A DNA stretch of 64,000 nucleotides from Pseudovibrio flavus (GCF_009711345.1 NZ_SMMA01000066.1:77404-141403); one strand, 5' to 3'. Positions 46,860-58,282 are shown, counted from the first letter of the stretch. Translations and numbers: made by a program. Notes: generated by a model from the sequence alone, not told the origin.

Positions 46860-46884
46860 AGCGGGGCTTCGGCTCCGCTTTTTT
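46860..46884 (+). terminator. Terminator of the FadL-type gene
   Basis: Eight-bp stem AGCGGGGC/GCTCCGCT with a TTCG tetraloop and a T-run. Confidence 0.9.
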
Positions 46885-46959
46885 GTTGGTGCTATCTAAT
46901 GTCTGGAACGAAGCGGGAACACTCTTTATTTTTGGATGGACTCGGACCATATTGCCTGC

Positions 46960-49743
46960 ATGGCTAAGAAAACGACTTCCTCCGACACTCCGAACCTCGA
47001 CAATCAAGAGCCAGCCGATCCGCAGGGCTTTGGTGAGGCACCGCAGCCGCCCTTATCTGGTGCGCCGGTGCCTGAGAGCATTTCTTCTTGGTTCGACAGT
47101 GTTGAAGAGGAAGACCTTAGCGCTTTGAAGGCGAAGGCAGAGAAGTCTACCGCGAAGCCGGAGAAGAAAGCCGAGAGCAAGGCGACGAAACCCAAGAAGC
47201 CTGCGGCCGCCAAGAAAGAGAGCAGTACCCGCTCTGCGCGTGGTACGTCTATTGGTAAGGCATCTTCACCAAGGGATCGCGCAGCGGGCGGGCTTAATCC
47301 TGTTGCTGGCCTAGATATGTCCTTGGAAGATGCAGAAGCGATGCTTCAAAAGCATACCAAGGAGAACAAGCGCAAGAAGAAGTCTGATGCGTCTGCGACG
47401 ATTTCCGGCGCTACCGCTACTGTTCAGGCACTTGCCAATCTTATTGAGCGTGGCCGCGCCGAAGAAGACGGTCAGGAGTGGGTGCCGCACAGGCCAGAGC
47501 GTCCGACTAAGTCCGAGGGCGGCGTTCCCATCAAGCTTGTGTCTCAGTACGAGCCAAAGGGGGATCAGCCCTATGCGATTGCTGATCTATGTGAAGGCCT
47601 CACAGAGGGCGAGCGTACGCAGGTTCTGCTTGGTGTAACGGGATCCGGTAAAACCTACACTATGGCGCAGGTTATCGCGCAGACGCAGCGTCCGGCGCTT
47701 ATCCTCGCGCCTAACAAGACACTGGCCGCGCAGCTGTATGGTGAGTTCAAATCGTTCTTTCCTGAGAATGCGGTAGAGTACTTTGTTTCCTACTACGATT
47801 ATTACCAGCCAGAAGCGTATGTTCCGCGTACGGACACCTTCATCGAGAAGGAAAGCTCCATCAACGAGCAGATTGACCGGATGCGTCACTCGGCAACCCG
47901 TGCTCTGCTGGAGCGCGATGATGTTATCATCGTAGCCTCGGTCTCCTGTATTTACGGTATCGGTTCGGTAGAAACCTACACCGCGATGACCTTTGGTCTG
48001 GAAGTGGGCGAGCGTATCGACCAGCGCCAGTTCCTCGCAGACCTCGTGGCGCTTCAGTACAAGCGCAACGATGCTGCTTTCCAGCGCGGTACGTTTCGTG
48101 TGCGCGGGGATACAGTGGAAGTGTTTCCAGCTCACTATGAAGATCGTGCTTGGCGTATTTCCATGTTCGGGGATGAGGTTGAATCCATCACCGAGTTTGA
48201 TCCACTTACAGGGAAGAAGTCTGCAGACCTCGGAAACGTGAAATTCTATGCGAATTCGCACTATGTCACGCCGAAGCCGACACTGACCCAGGCGGTGAAA
48301 TCCATCAAGGCGGAGCTTAAGAAGCGTCTTGAAGAGCTAAATGATCACGGCCGCCTGTTGGAAGCGCAGCGATTGGAGCAGCGCTGTACCTTTGATATAG
48401 AGATGATGGAGGCTACAGGGGCTTGCGCGGGTATCGAGAACTACTCCCGTTATCTGACTGGCCGTGCACCGGGTGAGCCGCCGCCAACGCTGTTCGAATA
48501 CCTGCCGGATAATGCGCTTGTGTTTGCTGATGAAAGTCACGTAACCATTCCGCAGATTGGCGCCATGTACCGAGGCGACTTCCGTCGTAAAGCGACGCTT
48601 GCCGAATATGGTTTCCGTCTTCCGTCTTGCATGGACAACCGTCCGCTACGCTTTGAGGAGTGGGACGCAATGCGCCCGCAAACCATCGCGGTATCCGCAA
48701 CGCCGGGTAAGTGGGAGATGGAAGAAGCTGGCGGTGTGTTTGCCGAACAGGTCATTCGCCCGACGGGTCTTACCGATCCTGATATCGATATTCGTTCTGC
48801 CAAAACGCAGGTTGATGATCTTCTGGGTGAGGTGCGTGAAGTGGCCGCTCGCGGTTACCGCACGCTTGTTACCACGCTCACCAAACGCATGGCGGAAGAT
48901 CTGACAGAATACTTGCACGAGAATGGTGTTCGGGTTCGCTACATGCACTCCGACATTGATACGCTTGAGCGTATCGAGATCATCCGCGATCTGCGTCTAG
49001 GCGCTTTCGATGTGCTTATCGGCATTAACTTGCTGCGTGAGGGTCTGGATATCCCAGAGTGCGGGCTGGTGGCTATTCTTGATGCGGATAAAGAAGGCTT
49101 CCTGCGTTCTGAAACTTCGTTGATCCAGACGATTGGCCGTGCTGCGCGTAACGTGGATGGCAAGGTTATTCTGTACGCTGATAGAATTACCGGCTCCATG
49201 GACCGTGCGATTAAGGAAACCAACCGCCGCCGTGAGAAACAGGAGACGTATAACCTTGAGAACGGCATTACGCCTGAGAGCGTAAAGCGTTCTATCGGCG
49301 ATATTCTGGAAAGCGTTTACGAGCAGGATCACGTTACTGTTGATGCCGGATTTGCTGAGGAAGGCAGCATGATCGGGCATAACCTCAAGGCTTATATTGA
49401 AGACCTTGAAAAACAGATGCGCGAAGCTGCGGCTGATCTGGACTTCGAGACAGCGGCAAGGCTGCGCGATGAGGTCAAGCGTCTTCGGGAAACCGAGCTG
49501 GCTATTGCTGATGACCCGTTGGCAAGGCAGTCGTCTGTTGAGGAGAAGAGTGGTGGCTATGCTGGTGACAAGAAATACGGCGCAGCGGCCAACCTGCCTA
49601 AGGGCTCCAAAGTGCGCAAGCCTACACTAGACGAGATGGGTCCGGGTACCGATCTTGCAAAACCTGCAGGTGCTTCCCGTAAACCGGCTAAGGGGCGCAG
49701 CACTGGCGGCCGTCCGGGAACGCGAACCTTTAGAAAGAGTTAG
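46960..49743 (+). CDS. uvrB: Excinuclease ABC subunit B with N-terminal extension
   Basis: DNA damage-verification helicase of nucleotide excision repair. A Lys/Ala/Ser-rich extension of about 190 residues precedes the helicase core, which starts near [16 protein letters not shown]; Walker A is [12 protein letters not shown], the beta-hairpin [10 protein letters not shown], Walker B FADESHV, and the helicase C motif [12 protein letters not shown] helix pair ([26 protein letters not shown] in outline) ends it. 927 residues against about 670 in E. coli; such extensions are common in Hyphomicrobiales. ATG 46936 is an alternative start. uvrC lies at 33-35 kb. Confidence 0.95.
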   Translation: MAKKTTSSDTPNLDNQEPADPQGFGEAPQPPLSGAPVPESISSWFDSVEEEDLSALKAKAEKSTAKPEKKAESKATKPKKPAAAKKESSTRSARGTSIGKASSPRDRAAGGLNPVAGLDMSLEDAEAMLQKHTKENKRKKKSDASATISGATATVQALANLIERGRAEEDGQEWVPHRPERPTKSEGGVPIKLVSQYEPKGDQPYAIADLCEGLTEGERTQVLLGVTGSGKTYTMAQVIAQTQRPALILAPNKTLAAQLYGEFKSFFPENAVEYFVSYYDYYQPEAYVPRTDTFIEKESSINEQIDRMRHSATRALLERDDVIIVASVSCIYGIGSVETYTAMTFGLEVGERIDQRQFLADLVALQYKRNDAAFQRGTFRVRGDTVEVFPAHYEDRAWRISMFGDEVESITEFDPLTGKKSADLGNVKFYANSHYVTPKPTLTQAVKSIKAELKKRLEELNDHGRLLEAQRLEQRCTFDIEMMEATGACAGIENYSRYLTGRAPGEPPPTLFEYLPDNALVFADESHVTIPQIGAMYRGDFRRKATLAEYGFRLPSCMDNRPLRFEEWDAMRPQTIAVSATPGKWEMEEAGGVFAEQVIRPTGLTDPDIDIRSAKTQVDDLLGEVREVAARGYRTLVTTLTKRMAEDLTEYLHENGVRVRYMHSDIDTLERIEIIRDLRLGAFDVLIGINLLREGLDIPECGLVAILDADKEGFLRSETSLIQTIGRAARNVDGKVILYADRITGSMDRAIKETNRRREKQETYNLENGITPESVKRSIGDILESVYEQDHVTVDAGFAEEGSMIGHNLKAYIEDLEKQMREAAADLDFETAARLRDEVKRLRETELAIADDPLARQSSVEEKSGGYAGDKKYGAAANLPKGSKVRKPTLDEMGPGTDLAKPAGASRKPAKGRSTGGRPGTRTFRKS

Positions 49744-49929
49744 CTTTGTTTTGCCGGCGCTGCTTACCATAGCGCCGGCAGAAGTTTGTCCCCGAGACTG
49801 TACATGGCTATAGTCCTCAGTGAAAAATCGGGTGAGATGCGGTCCGTGTATCGGGCGGCAATCAAATAGCACGCGGGGAGCGTTGCAGCGTGAGGTGGAG
49901 TTGCTTGAGAGAAGAGCGAGGCCTTCATC

Positions 49930-51489
49930 ATGCGTCTTCATTGGCTTGTGTTTTCGGCACTAGGATGCCTGCTGTTGCCGTTTTCGGCGATGGCGGAGGT
50001 TCCACCAAAAGACAAACCCGAAGCACCCAAATTCGTTGACACGATTAAAGGCCCTACGCCTATTCCTGTTCGGCCGGCGGAAGAAAAGGCCAAAGAGCCG
50101 GAGGACGCGCTTTCCAAGGGCGACCTGCTGGTTCAAAAGGCGCTGGAGCCCGCTTTGGGTGATCTGGACAAGATGACCGAGCGCGGCTTTGTGCGAGCTT
50201 TGGTGCCATTCTCCCTTTCCGCATTTTACATCGACAAAGGGGAAGAGCGCGGGCTTCAGGCTGATCTTCTTCGCGAGTTTGAGAAACGGCTTAACAAAGG
50301 GGTCAAAAAGGAAGCGGATAAAACCCGCGTTCTTATTATTCCCACTCACCCTGATGAGCTATTCGACCGGCTAATCGCTGGGCAGGGTGATGTGATCGTC
50401 GCTGGGCTTACGGTGACGGAGGAGCGGGAGGAAGACGTTGATTTCGCCGATCCCATCATCAAAGACGTTCGTGAGGTCATTGCCACCCAGCCAAACGTTG
50501 CGGACATCAAGTCGATTGAAGACCTTGAGGGTATGCAGATCTTTGTGCGCAGAGAGAGCAGCTTTTATCCCAGTTTGCTGAAGGTGAATGTCGAGCTTGC
50601 CGAGATGGGCTTGGAGCCGGTGACGATTATGCTGGCAGATGACAAGCTGGAGGAGGAGGACCTTTACGAGATGATCGACGTGGGGATGATCCCCGCCATG
50701 GTGATTGATGAGCACGTCGGCAAATTCTGGAGCGTTGTCTTCAAGAACGTAAAGCTGCACCACGATCTGGCGATCCGCGAGGGGGCCAGCATCGCGTGGG
50801 CGGTACGGCAGAACAGTCCTCAGCTTGAAGAAGAAATCAACGAGTACATGGAGCTGAGCGACCCGAAGACGAGCATCCTGGCTCGCAATATTTTGGCGAG
50901 GCATGAGAACCTTGCGCTTCGTCTGGCGAACCCTGAAGCACTCAAGTATCGCAGCCTGCTGACGAAACTTGAGGGGCTCTTCCAGAAGTACGGCGAGAAG
51001 TATGATATCGACCCGATGTTGCTAGCAGCGCAGGCGTTTCAGGAGTCCCGTTTCAAACATAAGTCTCGCAGTCATGCCGGAGCTATCGGCATTATGCAGT
51101 TGCTGCCATCAACGGCCGCTGACAAGTCGGTCAACATCAAGAACTTCAGAACCCTTGAAGGGAACATTGAAGCCGGCGCGAAGTATCTGCGCTGGGTGGT
51201 CGATAACTACTTCAATGATGATGAAATTCCCGATGTAGAGAAAATCTACATGGCTTTGGCCGCATACAACGCTGGTCCCAACCGAGTGGCGCGGGTGCGC
51301 AAAAAAGCAGAGAACCCGAACCTGTGGTTCGATAACGTTGAGTGGGAAGTCGCCAAGGTCGCGGGTTTCGAGCCAATCCAGTATGTGAAGAACATCTACC
51401 GGTACTATCTGGCGTTTAACCAGATTTTGAACCGTCCGCACAAGCTGGCGCGGATCGACCAGATATCGGCGCTATCTTCCTCTGACTAA
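49930..51489 (+). CDS. mltF: Membrane-bound lytic transglycosylase F-like protein
   Basis: A 519-residue envelope protein: signal peptide (FSAMA near 23), an SBP_bac_3-type amino-acid-binding domain (about 65-300) and a C-terminal SLT lysozyme domain with catalytic Glu in FQESRFKHKSRSHAGAIGIMQL and ALAAYNAGPNRV. MltF-type enzymes cleave peptidoglycan glycans and may sense muropeptides. Its stop overlaps the EamA gene's stop by four bases on the opposite strand. Confidence 0.9.
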   Translation: MRLHWLVFSALGCLLLPFSAMAEVPPKDKPEAPKFVDTIKGPTPIPVRPAEEKAKEPEDALSKGDLLVQKALEPALGDLDKMTERGFVRALVPFSLSAFYIDKGEERGLQADLLREFEKRLNKGVKKEADKTRVLIIPTHPDELFDRLIAGQGDVIVAGLTVTEEREEDVDFADPIIKDVREVIATQPNVADIKSIEDLEGMQIFVRRESSFYPSLLKVNVELAEMGLEPVTIMLADDKLEEEDLYEMIDVGMIPAMVIDEHVGKFWSVVFKNVKLHHDLAIREGASIAWAVRQNSPQLEEEINEYMELSDPKTSILARNILARHENLALRLANPEALKYRSLLTKLEGLFQKYGEKYDIDPMLLAAQAFQESRFKHKSRSHAGAIGIMQLLPSTAADKSVNIKNFRTLEGNIEAGAKYLRWVVDNYFNDDEIPDVEKIYMALAAYNAGPNRVARVRKKAENPNLWFDNVEWEVAKVAGFEPIQYVKNIYRYYLAFNQILNRPHKLARIDQISALSSSD

Positions 51490-52385
51490 AGCGTGTGCTT
51501 TGCTTTGCGCTGTTTCAGGTAAAGCGGTCCAAGCTCGGTCAGGAGTACAGCAGTGAAGATGAGGGCGCAGCCAAACAGGCCAATCGGCGGTATGCGCTCT
51601 CCCAGCATGATTGCTGCGAAAATGGCAGCGAACGGTGCCTCGGTGGAGAGGAAGATCGCCGCGTCTGACGGTCTGGTCCACTGCTGCGCAATCGCTTGGA
51701 GGGTGAACGCAAGGCTGCCGGAAAGCACACCGGCAAACAAAAGCTCCACTGCGGCTGCCTGAATGGCGGCCAGCGATACTTCTTCAAAGATTAGCCCCAG
51801 ACCCGTGGCGAACACGCCGATAAACAGGAACTGGATTGCAGCAATCGTGATAGGCCGTCCTGTCTCGTGGGCTGCATTACCAAGGTAAATCACCTGCAGC
51901 GCCCAGAAGACCGCAGCCACGATCATAAGTGCGTCACCAACGTTAAGGGCGCTAAGGTCTCCGCCACTCAAGAGATAGATGCCAATGAGGGTTAGGAACG
52001 CTGCTGGCCAAATGACCCAATCCGGTCTGCCTTTAAAGAAGAACAGCACGAAGAAAGGTGTCAGTACCACATAGGCAGCGGTGAGGAAGCCAGCGTTTGT
52101 TACCGAGGTATGGATAATGCCGATCTGCTGCAGTACGTGGCCGAGAAAGAAGCAGACGCTGATAATCAGCAGGGTAGGCCAGTATTTGCGCTCAATCTTG
52201 GCCTTCGGCTTTCTGCGCTTTTCCCAAAACACAAAGGGCAGCACTGCGATAAAGGCAAGCAGAAAACGGATGCCGGAGAACTGAAGGGGTCCAATGTCAT
52301 CCATCGCCGTAGACTGGGCGATAAACGCCATGCCCCAGATTACACCGGCAAGCAAAAGCAGAAGGTTGGCTGTGGCGCGCGACAT
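51486..52385 (-). CDS. DMT-family EamA-type transporter
   Basis: A 299-residue inner-membrane protein with ten helices in two EamA repeats (LAGVIWGMAFIAQSTAM and IMIVAAVFWALQVIYLG). Exports metabolites or amino acids in relatives; substrate unknown. Converges on and overlaps mltF by four bases. Terminator not seen. Confidence 0.9.
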   Translation of the reverse strand: MSRATANLLLLLAGVIWGMAFIAQSTAMDDIGPLQFSGIRFLLAFIAVLPFVFWEKRRKPKAKIERKYWPTLLIISVCFFLGHVLQQIGIIHTSVTNAGFLTAAYVVLTPFFVLFFFKGRPDWVIWPAAFLTLIGIYLLSGGDLSALNVGDALMIVAAVFWALQVIYLGNAAHETGRPITIAAIQFLFIGVFATGLGLIFEEVSLAAIQAAAVELLFAGVLSGSLAFTLQAIAQQWTRPSDAAIFLSTEAPFAAIFAAIMLGERIPPIGLFGCALIFTAVLLTELGPLYLKQRKAKHTL

Positions 52386-52466
52386 GGAGTGCTCCGTACG
52401 TCTAAATGACTGGCATTTTGGGTAAAATACGTACTAGCAGCAAATGTTGGTCAAGCGTCAATACGC

Positions 52467-52667
52467 CTAAAAGACAAACCCCAAGAGAATGATGACGGTG
52501 CAGATACTTAACGCAGCGCCAGCAATGGGCCACGGGCTCCTGCTTTTTTTGACAATAGGCATGTCTTCATCATCATAGTCTTCTTCGTACACGTTCGTAC
52601 TCTCCGCACCAAAAGGATTCTTGTTATTGATGGAGCCGGTTTTAAGAGCACGAGCGTACCGTGACAC
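52467..52667 (-). CDS. Small tail-anchored hypothetical protein
   Basis: A 66-residue frame from a GTG at 52667 with a weak ribosome site. The N-terminal part is polar with an acidic patch (YEEDYDDED) and the C-terminus is one membrane helix (WPIAGAALSICTVIILLGFVF) after a basic KKSR, so it would be tail-anchored in the inner membrane. No family recognised. Confidence 0.55.
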   Translation of the reverse strand: MSRYARALKTGSINNKNPFGAESTNVYEEDYDDEDMPIVKKSRSPWPIAGAALSICTVIILLGFVF

Positions 52668-52718
52668 GCATGATGAGGGCAGGCGGGACTTTACTGACGT
52701 TTAGCGGGTTTTCGCCGC

Positions 52719-53129
52719 TCAAAGGTTGAGGGCGTCTAGGCCGTTTTCCAGATGGTCGGCTAAATGCGGGAGCCCGAGCAGGTAGGAAGCAGTGGAACCG
52801 GTTGCCCGTTCCTTGGCCTCTAGCAGGGCGACTTCAAAGTCGCTGGCATCAAAATCCCCGCGGCCAATCCACGTTATGGCAACAAGCTCGGCAGCTTCAT
52901 CGACATTCAGGTCATCAAGAAGTTCGCGCACCTCTTCCGTAGTCAGGTCGTTTACTTCTTCTTCCGCTAGCTTGTCGTGGTGATGGGCATTGCCCAGAGT
53001 GACAGGGTCAAAGCTGAAGTCTGGGTCGTGGCCAGCCTCGTAGGTGTCTGGAAGGCTTGAGTTGGCGGCCCGGACTTTTTGTACAATCATCCGAACGGAA
53101 TCAGCGGATAAGTTGAGATCATTGGTCAT
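52719..53129 (-). CDS. DUF3775-family protein
   Basis: A 136-residue acidic, helical protein fitting DUF3775, a family of alphaproteobacteria (LSADSVRMIVQKVR, NDLTTEEVRELLDDLNVDEAAELVAITWIGRGDF and LADHLENGLDAL). Function unknown. Monocistronic, minus strand. Confidence 0.75.
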   Translation of the reverse strand: MTNDLNLSADSVRMIVQKVRAANSSLPDTYEAGHDPDFSFDPVTLGNAHHHDKLAEEEVNDLTTEEVRELLDDLNVDEAAELVAITWIGRGDFDASDFEVALLEAKERATGSTASYLLGLPHLADHLENGLDALNL

Positions 53130-53504
53130 CGGACTTCTCGCTGTTGGTTACATCTATTGTTATCCACCGAAGGTGTCAGGACTGCAAGGATGAAACAGTA
53201 GTCATCTTTAACAGATGCTCAGTTTACGTGCAGTATTCATACAGCTACGGTAGAATTTTATATTTAAAGTTCAAAGGGGAAGGGGCTGGTCGAATCAGTC
53301 TTTCGTCCCACGAATAGTCGTTTGCCGACTTTTTGATCAGTTATTTTCTATCCCCTAGAATTTGATCACTTACAAACAAAGGTACAAATTTTCGGGTTAA
53401 GAGCCTTCCGGCCTTGTTATTGCGGCGCAACTAACTATAGGCTCGGCGCTCATCAAAGCAATCACAGGTACTCTTTGCGGTCTATGCGGCGGACCTTGAG
53501 TGCC
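53130..53504. other. Gap before a possible small RNA
   Basis: AT-rich to about 53400 with no ORF I trust. From about 53400 the plus strand becomes GC-rich and runs into the terminator at 53505-53545. Minus-strand frames here look like chance. Confidence 0.3.
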
Positions 53505-53545
53505 AAGCCGGTGCGTGATCGGGGGGACACGCACCGGCTTTCTTT
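53400..53545 (+). ncRNA. Candidate small RNA ending at an orphan terminator
   Basis: A strong 13-bp hairpin AAGCCGGTGCGTG/CACGCACCGGCTT (53505-53517 and 53528-53540) with a T-rich tail on the plus strand has no plus-strand gene upstream. The 100 bases before it include GGTC/GACC and GAGCC/GGCTC pairings. This fits an intergenic sRNA, start unknown. It could also be an antisense transcript end. No known family recognised. Confidence 0.35.
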
Positions 53546-53574
53546 TCGCAAAACTAGGGAGTTCTTGCGGGAGC

Positions 53575-53808
53575 TTATTGATCGCGGAGAAACTCCACGA
53601 TGAAATACTGGAGGGTGGCCACAAGGCCTAAAAAGGCCCCGACGAGGCCGCATAGCAGCAGTGACTGTTTCAGATCAAAACTACCAATGTTTGCCGAAAT
53701 TGCTGCAGTCAGAGGAAGCAGGCTGACTACCGCATAGAGCAGGACAATATTGGTTTTCTTTGCGGTTGCTTTAGCACGCGCAATGGTTGGTCTGGACTGG
53801 GTCACCAA
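53575..53808 (-). CDS. Small two-helix membrane protein of unknown function
   Basis: About 77 residues from TTG 53808 (GAGGAG upstream); frames from GTG 53805 or GTG 53835 are possible. The sequence has a polar, basic start and two membrane helices (IVLLYAVVSLLPLTAAISA and SLLLCGLVGAFLGLVATLQY). No family recognised. It precedes the sRNA candidate, convergent. Confidence 0.55.
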   Translation of the reverse strand: MVTQSRPTIARAKATAKKTNIVLLYAVVSLLPLTAAISANIGSFDLKQSLLLCGLVGAFLGLVATLQYFIVEFLRDQ

Positions 53809-53932
53809 GTTGTGCTCCTCAACGTTAACTGCCACCCCTACGTTGTGGTTGGGGTTTGAGGCAGAAACGTGCCCAGAATGGTCAAATTCCTTGATTAATA
53901 ATGGCTATCCCAGTTCAAAGTCCAAACATGCG

Positions 53933-54346
53933 TTAAGATTTGAAGGCAAACAGCTTTGACCCGATAAAGTTGAAGGCGGTTGCACAGACGGTTGCAACGA
54001 ACAGGGCGATGAAGGGCGAAAGCTCAGGGAAATTGAGCAGCAGGCCACTGTAGATCGCATAGTTGATAAGGGCGCCAACGCCGTTCACTGCAACAAAGCG
54101 CAGGAACTCTTCCAGCCGTTTGCCGGATGACTTGAAGGTGAAAATGCGGTTCAGGGCCCAGTTGTTGGTCATTGCTGCCAAAATGGACAGGATGCGAGCG
54201 AGAAACGGCCCCATTCCGGTGTAGGCAAGCAAACACGCTAGTACAAGACTATCTACCGCTAATCCGGAGAAACCAACCATACAGAAACGTAGAAACTGGC
54301 TTTTCGTAGCACGACGAATCAAGTCTTTGATCGTATTGGCGGTCAT
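53933..54346 (-). CDS. GtrA-family membrane protein
   Basis: A 137-residue protein with four helices typical of GtrA: FCMVGFSGLAVDSLVLACLL, NNWALNRIFTF and GALINYAIYSGLL. Members are thought to flip or carry lipid-linked sugars, often with a glycosyltransferase partner; none is near. Start at ATG 54346. Confidence 0.85.
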   Translation of the reverse strand: MTANTIKDLIRRATKSQFLRFCMVGFSGLAVDSLVLACLLAYTGMGPFLARILSILAAMTNNWALNRIFTFKSSGKRLEEFLRFVAVNGVGALINYAIYSGLLLNFPELSPFIALFVATVCATAFNFIGSKLFAFKS

Positions 54347-54486
54347 TAGCGGTAATCACAATTTGGGTTATATTCTATTTGAGCGCAGGCCCTGCTGCCT
54401 CTTAAACAGAGCGTAACAGAAACACAAGGGGAGCTGCGCTTATCGCTTTCGTAAGACTGCGTGCAATCTGGTGTTGCCCTTGGTGA

Positions 54487-55800
<1,314 letters not shown>

Positions 55801-55831
55801 GCTTTGGGTTCTGCCAAAACTGATATAAGGG

Positions 55832-55864
55832 AAGCCGCAGCTGCCACGCTGCGGCTTTTCTATT
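55832..55864 (+). terminator. Terminator of the aminotransferase gene
   Basis: Stem AAGCCGCAGC/GCTGCGGCTT (55832-55841, 55848-55857) with a 6-base loop and a T-rich tail. Confidence 0.9.
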
Positions 55865-55893
55865 TTTAAGATACAACAATAAGGGAAGGCTAT

Positions 55894-56421
55894 ATGGCCG
55901 ACACATTCATCATTCGTGACGCGAGACCTGAAGACACCGCTGCAATTCTGGGGTTTTACCCGCTTGCGTTTCCTGAAGAGGATCTGGTGCCAGTTGCGCA
56001 GGAACTGCTTTCTGGTGGTGACGAGTTTCTCTCGCTGGTCGCGGAAAAGAACGGTGAGGTCGTCGGACATGTCAGCTACAGCCTTTGCGGTGTAGAAGGC
56101 GCTGAGAACAGCATCTATCTACTGGCGCCGCTGGCTGTCACTCCAGCCCTTCACAAACAGGGTATCGGCACCGCGCTGATCAAAGAAGGCATCGCCCGCG
56201 CTAAAGCTACTGGCTTCAAAAAGATGATGGTCTTTGGTGATCCTGCATACTATGGCCGTACCGGATTTGTGACCGACAGCGCTATTACTACGCCTTGCCC
56301 GATCCCAGCAGAATACGAGCCGGGCTGGCAGTCTATCGCGCTCAGTGACGACGCTGAAAGCCTGTCTGGTGTGCTTAAGGTGCCAGCGATCTGGCAGAAG
56401 CCATCGCTTTGGGGCGGCTAA
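55894..56421 (+). CDS. GNAT-family N-acetyltransferase, YhbS-like
   Basis: A 175-residue acetyltransferase with LAPLAVTPALHKQGIGTALIKEG acetyl-CoA site and MMVFGDPAYYGRTGF, matching YhbS-type GNAT proteins. Substrate unknown. ATG 55894; AAGGGAAGG upstream. Followed by a terminator. Confidence 0.88.
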   Translation: MADTFIIRDARPEDTAAILGFYPLAFPEEDLVPVAQELLSGGDEFLSLVAEKNGEVVGHVSYSLCGVEGAENSIYLLAPLAVTPALHKQGIGTALIKEGIARAKATGFKKMMVFGDPAYYGRTGFVTDSAITTPCPIPAEYEPGWQSIALSDDAESLSGVLKVPAIWQKPSLWGG

Positions 56422-56444
56422 GACTTATTGAATTCAGGTAAAAT

Positions 56445-56473
56445 AAAAGGCGCCTCAAACGGGCGCCTTTTTT
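56445..56473. terminator. Bidirectional terminator between GNAT and envelope protein genes
   Basis: Stem AAAAGGCGCC/GGCGCCTTTT with a 7-base loop, A-rich left flank and T6 right flank. Confidence 0.92.
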
Positions 56474-56494
56474 GTTGCTTGCTTTGCCTACTGT

Positions 56495-57226
56495 TTAGCG
56501 AGGCAGCAGCTCGTCGATGAACAGGTTGTTGTTCACGAAGTCGTTGCGGTTTTCCTGCTTGAGGGTGCGCTGACCGTTGAAGGAGAAGCGTACACCACCC
56601 ATGATGGATACGTCGTCGGTATCCTGGAAACGGGCGTCTGCGAACAAGGTCATGCCACGGTCGGAATAGGCGTTTGGACGGAATTCCATACCTGCAGCGT
56701 AGGTGTTGTTGTCGGCGATATAACGGTAACCTGCGTAAAGACGCATGTTATCTGTGATGTACATGGAGGCAGTAACTGCGCCCATGATTTCGCCGTCATT
56801 GTCATCCCACAGTTCGTAACCGATCAAGCCGTCAACGGAGAAGTTGCCGAAGTGCATCTGAGCTTCTGCGCCCAGATAGCCGTACTGGCCGTTGTCACGG
56901 TTGATGTGGGAAGCGGAGCCAACCAAGCCGAAGTAGCCGTTGTCTGCCTGACGGAAGCCCATGCGGGCTGTGCCGCCGATGAAGCCGTATTCGGTGGTGC
57001 CGCCAGCATTTACGTCGAACTGGGTGGTAAAGCCGGAAGCCATACCCTGAACGAAGTTAGCGTTAGCGATAACCAGACCTTTGCCTTCAAGAGTACCGAA
57101 AGCGGCAGCGATACGGGCGTTCGGGCTTGTGTTACCATAGTACTGCGCCTGTGCCAGGTTAGGCAGGGCAGTGGCGACTAGCAATGTTGCAGCGGCAACG
57201 GTAAGGGACTGATATTTGCGGACCAT
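56495..57226 (-). CDS. Outer membrane beta-barrel protein, family unknown
   Basis: From ATG 57226 a signal peptide ends near NLAQAQ; ATG 57238 is also possible. The mature part has alternating, Tyr/Gly-rich strands (GYELWDDNDGEIMGAVTASMY, LYAGYRYIADNNTYAAGMEF, VSIMGGVRFSF) consistent with a small barrel of about 10 strands. I cannot place it in a named family. Codon use suggests good expression. Confidence 0.7.
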   Translation of the reverse strand: MVRKYQSLTVAAATLLVATALPNLAQAQYYGNTSPNARIAAAFGTLEGKGLVIANANFVQGMASGFTTQFDVNAGGTTEYGFIGGTARMGFRQADNGYFGLVGSASHINRDNGQYGYLGAEAQMHFGNFSVDGLIGYELWDDNDGEIMGAVTASMYITDNMRLYAGYRYIADNNTYAAGMEFRPNAYSDRGMTLFADARFQDTDDVSIMGGVRFSFNGQRTLKQENRNDFVNNNLFIDELLPR

Positions 57227-57521
57227 CTCGATTCTCATTGGTATTAATTGCCAATAGAATCTCGCGGGATGTTTAACAGAGTCTTGCCACAGTGTTCGTT
57301 TGGAGACGTTACAAAGAGGTCTCGATTTTCTTGGTTAATAAACGGTTACTTACGGGGGAATCTCATTAACTCTATGGTTTTAAAGGAAAATTTTATACGT
57401 AATTTGAGGTTATCAACTCACCATTTGGTTGACTCTAGGGGAAACCTTTCTTTGACATAAATCTGTGTTTTTGTTCCCGTGGGTTAGACATTGACTTTTC
57501 AGTAACCCGAGGAGAACAAAA

Positions 57522-58067
57522 ATGTATAAAAACACAGCCCTCGCAACCGGATTAGCCTTGGTCATGCTTGCAGCTCCGGCTCTTGCAGCACAGCCAGCAA
57601 AACCAGCCGCACAGCCAGCAGCACCTGCTGCAACAGCGCAGCCTGCAGCCCCGGCCACCAATGAAAACCGTCCGACCGTTGAAATCGGTACTTTGACCTG
57701 CAAGATCGAAGGTGGCTCTACCTTCATCATCGGTTCCAGCCACGCTCTTGGCTGCGATTTCAAAAACGCTAACGGCAAGTCTCAGCCGTACACCGGAAAA
57801 ATCACCAGCTTTGGCCTTGATATTGGAACTGTGAAATCCGGTACACTCGTATGGGGTGTCTTGGCTCCAGCCGCCAATATGAAGCCCGGAGCTCTTGCCG
57901 GTAAATACGCAGGTGTTTCTGCAGGTGCAGCACTTGGCGCAGGCGTACAGGCAAACGTTCTTCTAGGTGGTTTCAACCGCTCTATCGCACTGCAGCCAGT
58001 ATCTTTGCAGAGCCAGACCGGCATCAACCTGACCGCTGGCGTAACCGGCCTGACACTGGAACGCTAA
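57522..58067 (+). CDS. DUF992-family secreted protein
   Basis: Signal peptide ending PALAA near residue 22, then a Pro/Ala-rich linker (25-45), then the DUF992 domain with VEIGTLTCKIEGG, SHALGCDFKN and VWGVLAPAANMKPGALAGKYAG, with two cysteines. DUF992 proteins are common in Hyphomicrobiales and have no known role. AGGAG precedes the ATG. A hairpin terminator follows. Confidence 0.85.
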   Translation: MYKNTALATGLALVMLAAPALAAQPAKPAAQPAAPAATAQPAAPATNENRPTVEIGTLTCKIEGGSTFIIGSSHALGCDFKNANGKSQPYTGKITSFGLDIGTVKSGTLVWGVLAPAANMKPGALAGKYAGVSAGAALGAGVQANVLLGGFNRSIALQPVSLQSQTGINLTAGVTGLTLER

Positions 58068-58117
58068 TAGCAAATAGCGGTTAACCCGTTTAAATGCTTA
58101 GGTAAAAACAATAAAAT

Positions 58118-58157
58118 CTGCGGCGGACTGTCACACTTTTGACCGCCGCAGTCTTCT
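58118..58157 (+). terminator. Terminator of the DUF992 gene
   Basis: Stem CTGCGGCGG (58118-58126)/CCGCCGCAG (58143-58151) with a 16-base loop, then TCTTCTT. Confidence 0.75.
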
Positions 58158-58197
58158 TACTTGCAATCCCTGTCCATTTCCTGCGACCATGCTCTTG

Positions 58198-58282
58198 TTC
58201 CTGAAGGGAGAGAGGGAGGTACGCAGTAACACCGCGCCCTTTCAGGAAGGCGTGGTGCGCGTGTCGACCTCAATAACGACAC
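58198..58282 (+). promoter_or_regulatory. Alternative-hairpin leader before the EF-G paralogue
   Basis: TTCCTGAAGGG (58198-58208) can pair with CCCTTTCAGGAA (58237-58248); alternatively CACCGCGCC (58230-58238) pairs with GGCGTGGTG (58249-58257). The two share bases 58237-58238 and exclude each other. A third stem GTGTCG (58261-58266)/CGACAC (58277-58282) abuts the GGAG ribosome site of the next gene. No T-run follows, so control of translation is more likely than of termination. Confidence 0.45.

Noticed and set aside
53397-53653. Minus-strand frames of 63-75 codons after the two-helix membrane protein gene
   Set aside because: They overlap each other and the neighbouring gene, lack ribosome sites and have Pro/Arg/Ser-rich random composition.
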